A DNA stretch of 14,575 nt from Verrucomicrobiales bacterium. GTDB lineage: Bacteria; Verrucomicrobiota; Verrucomicrobiia; Verrucomicrobiales; DEV007. Location of the stretch: assembly GCA_022424805.1 (NCBI GenBank), contig JAKMGR010000632.1:1-14575 (forward strand), written 5' to 3'. Under the pieces are notes generated by a model, which saw nothing but the letters and a program-made list of their open reading frames with translations, did no database searches and was not told the DNA's origin. Positions 8,776 to 14,575 of this stretch are shown one piece after another. Within the stretch, counting starts at the first letter, position 1; the number at the start of each line of letters is the position of its first letter. The position numbers and the translations under genes are program-made.

Positions 8776-10539
8776 TTAAAAACCGTCCACCCTTCGCGTG
8801 CGTCCCGTTTCGTTCAAGACCTTTTTGCAGTTCTCGCGAAGATCCTTGTAGACATCGCTCTCGAAAAGTTCAGTAGAAGTTTGCGGGAGCCGGTAGCTCC
8901 AGTTCGTTCCATCCATCACGCCAGGAACATTGATTCGATCTTGGTCGCCCAGCAGATCAGAGATCATGAAAGCAACCCGATCAGAGTGAGAAAACGAAAG
9001 AGCACGGAAGAGGGAATTCCAAACCCCATCGCTGTATTCTGGTGCCACTTCTTCCGGCCGCTCGATTCCGGCAAAGGCACAGAGAATGGCCAGAAAATCA
9101 CGGTGCTGACGCCATTCGTCGCTTTCGAGTCGCGTTTCCTCCATGCTTCGCTTTGCCGCATCCCATTGTGCGGGCATCGGCTGATGATCGTGAGTGGCGT
9201 AGGTGGCAAAGGAGCAGCTCGGATACCTAAGCCCCGAGGTGACGTGGCCATCAATGAACTCCCACTGCGGCACTTTCATTCCGGCAATACCCAATTTCTC
9301 CAGAGAAGGACGGACATACGGAGGCACGGTCCCGAGATCTTCGGCAATGACTTCCGCTCCGTCAGCCGCATCGAGAATCATCTGCAAATACTTCTCACCC
9401 TCTTCGCGGTTCGCATCTCGACTCTCTTCCGATTCGTCATCGCGTGGACGAAATCCAGGAAGGCGTCCATCGCAGCGCTCAGCTGCTTCCTCGTAGGAAA
9501 GCGGGAGAAATTCTTCGTTGCGAACCGGGTTCCACGGGAAGGAATAGATCCGATAAAAGCCCAGAGCGTGATCCACGCGGAACATACCGAAAATCTCCGT
9601 CGTCTTGCGTATCCGCCGACGCCACCACGCGCAGTCGGTTTTCTCTAGTTCATCCCAGCGATAGTTCGGAATCCCCCAGTTCTGGCCCCACTTCTGAACG
9701 AACTCATCGTCCTTGAAAAGCGTCTCGGGAGGCGCACCGCCATACCAGTCGAGATCGAAAATTTCTAGGTTGGCCCAAACGTCCGCACTGTAAAGGCTGA
9801 CACCGAAGGGAATATCCCCCATCAGGCAAACATCATTTAAAGCCGCGTGTTCGGCGACCTCTGACCACTGCCGCGTCGCGATCCACTGCACGTAGGCGTA
9901 GTAGCGAAGCTCGCGATCAATCTCGGCCGCTTTGTCCGCCGATTCGCCAGCCTCTCTCCCCAGCGCGGCGAGAGCAGAGTTCTTATCCCGGAACTCCTCG
10001 TCCCACTCTTGCCAAACCTGGCTTTCTCCATGACGCGCCATCAGGTGGCGGAACACGCAGTAGTCATTCAGCCAATCCGACTCACTCTCCAGAAATTTTG
10101 CAAATTCTTCTGCTCGAAGATCCACCTTTCCGACCACATTCTTGAGAAATCCATCGTAGGCAAGCCGCAGCAATGCGTGTTTCAGAGAACGCACTGAAGC
10201 ATAATCGATAGATCCCTCGCGCAGCGCCGACAGATCGTAATCGGCAATCACATCGGAATACGCTTCGTCGGAGAGGTCGCGCAGCGCCGAGGGACGGCAA
10301 TCCAGCGTCATCGGCTCAATCGCGACCGAACTGATCGCATTATACGGGCTGTTATCCGGACCCGTTTCATTGATCGGCAAGAGCTGCACAAATCCGAATT
10401 CTGTTTCCGAAGCAAACCGGACAAACTTGCGCAGACAGGTGACATCGCCAATGCCGAGATCACTCTCCTCCCGCAAAGAAAAAACCGGAACAAGAATCCC
10501 AGCGAGTCTGCAATTCATACTGGGCTTTGCCTCAGACAC
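8776..10539 (-). CDS. malQ: 4-alpha-glucanotransferase (amylomaltase, GH77)
   Basis: Transfers alpha-1,4-glucan segments between malto-oligosaccharides, releasing glucose; a cytoplasmic enzyme of glycogen or maltodextrin turnover. Numbering is from the GTG at 10539. The GH77 motifs are all present: substrate entry PDNSPYN (61-67), GDIPFGVSLYSADVWAN (241-257), nucleophile D323 in FRVDHALGF, acid/base E400 in AEDLGTVPPYV, and the third carboxylate D451 in ATHDHQP. At 587 residues it is longer than compact amylomaltases of about 500. Extra sequence includes an Ala/Glu-rich helical stretch at 185-210 and a charged stretch at about 340-380 before the acid/base motif. The start is uncertain: the GTG leaves a gap of about 20 bases after the methyltransferase gene, while ATG 10518 (580 residues) has GAGG 11 bases upstream and is equally plausible. 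It lies between a methyltransferase gene and mdh on the same strand. Confidence 0.95.
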   Translation of the reverse strand: MSEAKPSMNCRLAGILVPVFSLREESDLGIGDVTCLRKFVRFASETEFGFVQLLPINETGPDNSPYNAISSVAIEPMTLDCRPSALRDLSDEAYSDVIADYDLSALREGSIDYASVRSLKHALLRLAYDGFLKNVVGKVDLRAEEFAKFLESESDWLNDYCVFRHLMARHGESQVWQEWDEEFRDKNSALAALGREAGESADKAAEIDRELRYYAYVQWIATRQWSEVAEHAALNDVCLMGDIPFGVSLYSADVWANLEIFDLDWYGGAPPETLFKDDEFVQKWGQNWGIPNYRWDELEKTDCAWWRRRIRKTTEIFGMFRVDHALGFYRIYSFPWNPVRNEEFLPLSYEEAAERCDGRLPGFRPRDDESEESRDANREEGEKYLQMILDAADGAEVIAEDLGTVPPYVRPSLEKLGIAGMKVPQWEFIDGHVTSGLRYPSCSFATYATHDHQPMPAQWDAAKRSMEETRLESDEWRQHRDFLAILCAFAGIERPEEVAPEYSDGVWNSLFRALSFSHSDRVAFMISDLLGDQDRINVPGVMDGTNWSYRLPQTSTELFESDVYKDLRENCKKVLNETGRTRRVDGF

Positions 10540-10560
10540 CGTTTCCCCGGGGTTTAGTTT

Positions 10561-11550
10561 CTATTGCGCCCGCATCGACAGCAGCAGCTCATCCTTTTCA
10601 AAGAGGTGATTCAGAATCTTGCGAGGCTCCCTCAAGGAGGAACTGACCAGCATTTCGCGGGCTCGTTGTTTCAAACGTCGTGGCACTTTCAAATAGGTGT
10701 TGGGAAGCATCCAATAGGATTGGCGCCCCTTATCAAGCATGGTTCGTGCCAATTCATAATTCCCTGATATTTCATCAGATACCGGCACATCTTCCTCCAC
10801 TTTCTCAAAAACCCCGAAGAGATTTCCTGGCAGGACTTCCAAGGAGATTTTCTTCAAACCTGCCTTTGCCGCCACCGCCTCCAGCGTCGTCGCATCAAAG
10901 CCATACAGATGACCGTCGTGCCATTTGTGATCAAACCTCATACCGGGATACAGGATATCCGGCACCTCGATCAAGAAGCGTCCCCCGGGTTTCAGGTATT
11001 CCGCCATCTGTTTCAAATCCCGGACTGGCTCGGAAAGATGCTCTAACACTTGGAACAGCGTCAGCATGTCAAAAGACTCCCGCTCAAAGACAGAATCCTG
11101 ATACATCCCGAGAAAGACCTCCACGTCATAGGAATCCCGGGAAAAGGTCCCGTAGCCCTGATTTGGCTCGACGCCGAATGACTCGTTGCCGAGTTGGTCC
11201 ATCAGGTAGACCCACTCTCCTCCACCCGCCCCGATATCAAGACTGCGTCCGGAAGAAACGAGATACTTCCCCGCGTGCTTCATTCGCGCGAGCGCGACAT
11301 CACCGGCGCGATAGACATGCTTCAGCTTCGGACAGACGACATTCTTGTATGTCTTGCGATAATCATCCCGGTAGTATCCCGCCAGATCCTCGATCGGCAG
11401 CAGGTCGACATAGATCAGCCCACTTTCCTTCGACATCACATTGCGAAGCGGATGCCCTTCACGAGCTTTCGTAGCAACGATTTCAGCTTCGTAAGTCCCC
11501 GTAATCGGGCACGGACGTTCAGCTTGTATCAATTCGGGTTCGGCTCCCAT
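10561..11550 (-). CDS. Class I SAM-dependent methyltransferase with a cysteine-less zinc-ribbon-like N-terminus
   Basis: A predicted cytoplasmic methyltransferase of the Methyltransf_23 type; substrate unknown. The SAM-binding motif LDIGAGGG is at 104-111, the second-strand acidic residue is in GVEPN (126-130), FQVLEHLSEP is at 166-175 and LKPGGRFLIEVPD at 186-198. The N-terminus resembles relatives that carry a zinc ribbon (CPxCG, then a CxxCGL(V/I)F knuckle, then a YY..DDYR segment). Here the sites read CPITG (14-18) and SKESGLIYVD (40-49), so three of four expected metal ligands are missing, while AGYYRDDYRKTY (57-68) is kept. Such enzymes often modify sugars, lipids or small molecules, but nothing here identifies the acceptor. 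ATG 11550 has a weak AGAGAAA upstream. It is the first gene of the probable methyltransferase-malQ-mdh transcript, with a gap of about 20 bases to malQ. At 329 residues it looks complete. Confidence 0.88.
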   Translation of the reverse strand: MGAEPELIQAERPCPITGTYEAEIVATKAREGHPLRNVMSKESGLIYVDLLPIEDLAGYYRDDYRKTYKNVVCPKLKHVYRAGDVALARMKHAGKYLVSSGRSLDIGAGGGEWVYLMDQLGNESFGVEPNQGYGTFSRDSYDVEVFLGMYQDSVFERESFDMLTLFQVLEHLSEPVRDLKQMAEYLKPGGRFLIEVPDILYPGMRFDHKWHDGHLYGFDATTLEAVAAKAGLKKISLEVLPGNLFGVFEKVEEDVPVSDEISGNYELARTMLDKGRQSYWMLPNTYLKVPRRLKQRAREMLVSSSLREPRKILNHLFEKDELLLSMRAQ

Positions 11551-11712
11551 TTTCTCTGGCTAAAGGACGTTAGGCTCACACAGGGAATGTGCCAGTCACG
11601 GTCATACTTAACACAGATGAAATGAATCGCGAGGATCTTTGCAGTTTCATTCGGTTTCGAAAGTAGACAGTGCCATCCCTTATGGTCTCAAACGCAATTC
11701 CTCGACCGAAAT
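11551..11712. other. Divergent intergenic region upstream of the methyltransferase gene
   Basis: Must contain the promoter of the methyltransferase-malQ-mdh cluster if it is an operon. I see no convincing -35/-10 pair on either strand, no strong hairpin and no convincing short reading frame. The minus-strand frame crossing into it (11680-12012) is judged non-coding. Confidence 0.3.
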
Positions 11713-12033
11713 ATGGACGATCCTTCGCCCAACCACTCCCCTGAAGGGCGTCCCAGAGTTCGCTATCTGGAAAACGCCGGACTCGCTCTTGTGATTCCCA
11801 TCCTCTACGTTCTCAACGTCGGTCCAGCGATCAAATATCTGAGCGGCAGTCCGTTTGCGGATAATCTCGAAATACTTTAGGCACCCGTCATAAGGGTTCA
11901 TGAGAACACGCTGCTGATAGGGCCACTCGAAGACTACGTGAAGCTTTGGGGTAGAAATGGAAACATGCCCAGTGACTCTCCTGCACCGAATGCGCCCCAC
12001 CTCACTCCACAAACAGAAACTGCTGTGTATTGA
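11713..12033 (+). pseudogene. Candidate small single-pass membrane protein gene interrupted by an in-frame TAG
   Basis: Frame ATG 11713 encodes 55 residues up to TAG at 11878-11880. It continues without another stop for 50 more codons to TGA at 12031. The first part has a Pro-rich hydrophilic start, then a hydrophobic segment at about 22-43 (AGLALVIPILYVLNVGPAI). The part after the stop reads APVIRVHENTLLIGPLEDYV then KLWG. From memory, the combined layout (one helix with a YVL..GPA segment, then a Y.P segment, then a PLE.Y...W ending) resembles small uncharacterised membrane proteins of Planctomycetota and Verrucomicrobiota. There the TAG position would hold tyrosine, one base change away. 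The 3' end overlaps the convergent DUF1549/1553 gene by about 32 bases. No Shine-Dalgarno is seen. Alternatives are a sequencing error, a functional 55-residue protein, or chance. No firm family assignment is possible. Confidence 0.42.
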
Positions 12034-14482
12034 GGAGCGCCCAGACGATACCCTCGTAGGCTTCCCCTCCGTTCGCTTCGACTTCGACCCTCACGAGATT
12101 CAGTTCCTCGTCGGTTGGCTCCCGGGTGAGCATGGCCTGGAAAATCATGCGGGCTTTTTCGTCGACATCTCCGGCGGCATGGACGCGACGACCGAAAGTG
12201 GAAAAGCGATTTGTCAGCGAGTCCACGATGGGACCGTTGAGCAGGTTGAGCGCCTGTGGCACCGATGCTCCCTCGGCCGCATTCTCGATCACCTCACGGT
12301 CTGACTGACCGAAATCACGGAGAAAATGCCCGCGTTTCGCCGGAGAAGGCAACTCGGAGGCCCGGGCCATTCCTGCCACCATCTTCTGATAGGTCTTGAT
12401 GTCTTCGCGCATCCCTTCGATGTCACTGCGATCGAGCTTTCCGTTTTTCACCATTCGCTCTCTGGCCTCCTTGTCGCGTGCCTTTCCTCGTCTCGCTTCC
12501 GGGGCTTTAGGTAGTGATGTTGTGATGTAACGAACGTCCGATCCCTCTTCCTCGGCTTCCATTTCGGAGGTCATTTCTCCACCCGCATCGAGAAACCCCA
12601 TCGCGAGGAGCAGCTCTCCGCCGTCGATCTCTTCCTGCAGATTGTTGTAGGCGATGCGCCCGATCTCACGAGTCATCTGCTTTTTCTTAGCCTGATATTC
12701 CGCTCGAATCTTACGAATTCCGGTGGCATCGCCGGAAAGACGGGCCTCTGCAGCAGCTTCGCGATAGGCCTCCGCATCGGCATCGAGGCTCGCAACAATG
12801 GGCTCGACTTCGCGGAACATCTTCATGAACTCATCGAAGGGGCGCTCTTCCAGTGACTGGTAGATTTTCTCGATCCGTTGAATCGCGGTCAGCTTTTTCT
12901 CCAGGTTTGGCTGATAGCGATCCGCCTCGGGCAAGGCGAGGGCGACAAGAGAGTCCCAGATCTGCTCGGCAGACATGCGACGGAGCTTTGGTCCGGGAAA
13001 ATAGTAGGGCGCGCCTAGCTCGACTTCTCCAGCGTAGGCCCCGCGCTGATAGGCTTTTGTATTGTAGAGGACCGACTGAAACGCTCGCATGTCGTAATCG
13101 AGTTCGACCATCAACTCCTCGAGGTAAGCAAGCAGCTCGGGGTTGGTAACCACGGTCTGGTCTGTCAGTTCGTCGACCGGCTCAAATACTCCGTGACCGA
13201 AAACTTCTTTCCAGAGTCGGTTCGCGATGACGCGGGTAAAAGTCGGATTCTCGGGTGACGTCATCCAAAGCCCGTAGGCCTCGATGCGTTTTTCTCCGTC
13301 CGCCACCTCCACGTCGTCTCCAAACATGGTTGCCGGCATGATTTTATCGTGAGGCTTCGCATCGTCGTAAGCGTAGTCGTGAGGAAGCTCCGCGTCCTTT
13401 TCACCGCTCGTCACGGCTGTGTATTGCAGGGGATCGTATAGTTCAGAGAGGACCTCCCGCATCGTGGAGCGCCGCCCGGAAACTTCTTCCGCAGCTGCGA
13501 GGCATTGTTTCACAATGTCGGCGAACTCCTCCTTGGTCATGTCGAAGCGCGCATGATAAGCAACGCCTGCCTCGAGACGATCGCCCTGGCGTGCTTTCTT
13601 CAGATTTCGTTTTCTCTCCTTCTTCCGATCTTCTTTCGAGCCAGTTTTCGTCCGTGCGGCCTTCTCCAGAACGGGATTTTCGGGAACAGTCTCCAGGTAT
13701 TTTTCCAGTTGGGATTCTTTCGCGAAGACTGGGAACTTCCGGCTCCCAGTCAGCTCTATCGCTTTCTCGCGATACGCTTCTGCTCCGCCTTGCTTGATCT
13801 CGCGATTGGCCAGGTTGCGATTCATCGAATCGTAGGCCCGAGTGTTCATTCCGTAGCTGAAGGACGCCATTTTGAAGTAGTCCATCTGCGTCCACTTATC
13901 GAACGGGTGATCGTGACACTGGGCACACTCCAACCGGGTCCCGAGGAAAACCCGAACTGTGTTCGACATATTGTCGAGAGGCATTCCGCGATCGCGAAAG
14001 TAGTAACCCACGGCACCATTCTCCCAGAACTTGCCTTCTGCCGTGATGAGCGAATGGACGAACTCGTCGTAAGGCATGTTCTTGCGCAGGGCGTCCTTAA
14101 CCCACAATTCGTAAGCAGAGCTGACGGTGCCGCCGGGCTCTCCATTGATGCGGAGAATGTCGGCCCAGAGGTGGTAGGAATCAGAGACATAACCCTCGCT
14201 GGACAGCAGCTTTTCGATGAGGCGCTCACGCTTGTTCTCGTAGGATTCGCTATGGAAGACCTCAGCCTCTTCGATTGTCGGAACTCGACCGACGATATCG
14301 AGGTAGACACGTCGAAGAAAAACCCCTTCTGCGATCTCTTCATTCGGACTCAGCTCATTCTCCTTCAATTTTGCCTCAATCAGCTTGTCGATTTTTTCGG
14401 AAGGCGAATCCGAAGCGGCTCTTGTGTCGGCTGCGATAAAGAGCAGCGCTCCGATGAGAACGAGACGGGGAAATTTGCTCAT
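12002..14482 (-). CDS. Secreted DUF1549/DUF1553 (PSCyt2/PSD1) domain protein with one CxxCH motif
   Basis: An exported protein of the family greatly expanded in Planctomycetota and Verrucomicrobiota; biochemical role not established. Residues 1-22 form a signal peptide (basic start, hydrophobic LVLIGALLFIAA, likely cut after TRA). DUF1549 spans about 28-215, with VFLRRVYLDIVGRVPT (54-69) and LECAQCHDHPFDKW (184-197). C186, C189 and H190 form a CxxCH that could bind c-type haem. DUF1553 follows, from ENPTFTRVIANRLWKEVFGHG (411-431) to SVPQALNLLNGP (740-751) and a C-terminal LNTQQFLFVE. Two very charged stretches interrupt the domains: Lys/Arg-rich at 275-302 and a long Glu/Lys/Arg-rich helical stretch at about 525-700. 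At 826 residues it is within the family's usual size. Relatives are commonly followed by a DUF1501 gene; here the convergent broken small gene follows. ATG 14482 is chosen because it begins the signal peptide. Confidence 0.93.
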   Translation of the reverse strand: MSKFPRLVLIGALLFIAADTRAASDSPSEKIDKLIEAKLKENELSPNEEIAEGVFLRRVYLDIVGRVPTIEEAEVFHSESYENKRERLIEKLLSSEGYVSDSYHLWADILRINGEPGGTVSSAYELWVKDALRKNMPYDEFVHSLITAEGKFWENGAVGYYFRDRGMPLDNMSNTVRVFLGTRLECAQCHDHPFDKWTQMDYFKMASFSYGMNTRAYDSMNRNLANREIKQGGAEAYREKAIELTGSRKFPVFAKESQLEKYLETVPENPVLEKAARTKTGSKEDRKKERKRNLKKARQGDRLEAGVAYHARFDMTKEEFADIVKQCLAAAEEVSGRRSTMREVLSELYDPLQYTAVTSGEKDAELPHDYAYDDAKPHDKIMPATMFGDDVEVADGEKRIEAYGLWMTSPENPTFTRVIANRLWKEVFGHGVFEPVDELTDQTVVTNPELLAYLEELMVELDYDMRAFQSVLYNTKAYQRGAYAGEVELGAPYYFPGPKLRRMSAEQIWDSLVALALPEADRYQPNLEKKLTAIQRIEKIYQSLEERPFDEFMKMFREVEPIVASLDADAEAYREAAAEARLSGDATGIRKIRAEYQAKKKQMTREIGRIAYNNLQEEIDGGELLLAMGFLDAGGEMTSEMEAEEEGSDVRYITTSLPKAPEARRGKARDKEARERMVKNGKLDRSDIEGMREDIKTYQKMVAGMARASELPSPAKRGHFLRDFGQSDREVIENAAEGASVPQALNLLNGPIVDSLTNRFSTFGRRVHAAGDVDEKARMIFQAMLTREPTDEELNLVRVEVEANGGEAYEGIVWALLNTQQFLFVE

Positions 14483-14542
14483 GGTTTCTACAAATATGGC
14501 GGAACGGGAAGATACCTTCGATCAGAAAAAGAAAAATCGAAA

Positions 14543-14559
14543 GGTTTAGGGTTGAAACC
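14543..14559 (-). terminator. Weak candidate terminator or 5' leader hairpin upstream of the DUF1549/1553 gene
   Basis: On the minus strand GGTTT, a seven-base loop (CAACCCT) and AAACC form a five-pair stem. A T-rich run (TTTCGATTTTTCTTTTTC) follows. This could end a gene that lies beyond the right edge, or belong to the leader of the DUF1549/1553 gene about 60 bases downstream. The stem is short and AT-rich. Confidence 0.22.
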
Positions 14560-14575
14560 CCTATTTCACTAACAG

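Noticed and set aside
8881..9648. 255-codon plus-strand frame opposite malQ
   Set aside because: Shadow of the GH77 gene; no domain-like features.
10680..11474. 264-codon Pro/Arg/Ser-rich plus-strand frame
   Set aside because: Opposite the methyltransferase gene; composition is typical of a non-coding antisense frame.
11680..12012. 110-codon minus-strand frame following the DUF1549/1553 gene with an 11-base overlap
   Set aside because: No recognisable motif or hydrophobic pattern, whereas the opposite strand reads as a membrane-protein-like sequence. Its position after the stop made it tempting as a co-transcribed gene.
13505..14572. 355-codon plus-strand frame and a 165-codon minus-strand frame at 13846-14343
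   Set aside because: Both are alternative frames of the DUF1549/1553 gene, which has a signal peptide and family motifs across the whole span.

Overview
This window looks like part of the chromosome of a PVC-superphylum bacterium, most likely Verrucomicrobiota, with Planctomycetota the next possibility. The strongest pointer is the secreted DUF1549/DUF1553 protein with its CAQCHDHP motif (12002-14482). That family is greatly expanded in those phyla. Cytosolic-type malate dehydrogenase, the MalQ subtype, moderate GC and weak or absent Shine-Dalgarno sequences fit but do not prove it. All five confident genes are on the minus strand, so transcription runs from high to low coordinates.

Region by region, right to left. 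(1) 12002-14482: a complete secreted DUF1549/DUF1553 protein. (2) 11551-12001: no intact gene. It holds a candidate small membrane-protein gene on the plus strand (11713-12033) interrupted by one in-frame TAG, convergent with the DUF1549/1553 gene and overlapping its last bases. (3) 11550 down to 7738: a tight cluster of SAM-dependent methyltransferase, 4-alpha-glucanotransferase (malQ) and malate dehydrogenase (mdh), with gaps of about 20 and 54 bases, probably one transcript. (4) 7459-7737: an intergenic region with a hairpin-forming inverted repeat, a TTGACA -35 box and a perfect 12-bp palindrome in the promoter spacer. (5) 7458 down to base 1: one unbroken frame of 2486 codons running off the left edge. 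It encodes a type I polyketide synthase with domain order KS-AT-DH-cMT-psiKR-ER-KR-ACP.

The polyketide synthase is the centrepiece. It has every catalytic domain for full reduction plus a C-methyltransferase, so it should make a saturated, possibly methyl-branched acyl chain. This is the order of fungal highly reducing iterative synthases. No accessory biosynthetic gene lies upstream of it in this window, where central-metabolism genes sit instead, so any partners must lie beyond the left edge. The long plus-strand open frames opposite the PKS, mdh, malQ, methyltransferase and DUF1549 genes are antisense shadows and are not annotated. I found no tRNA, rRNA, CRISPR array, IS element or phage gene.
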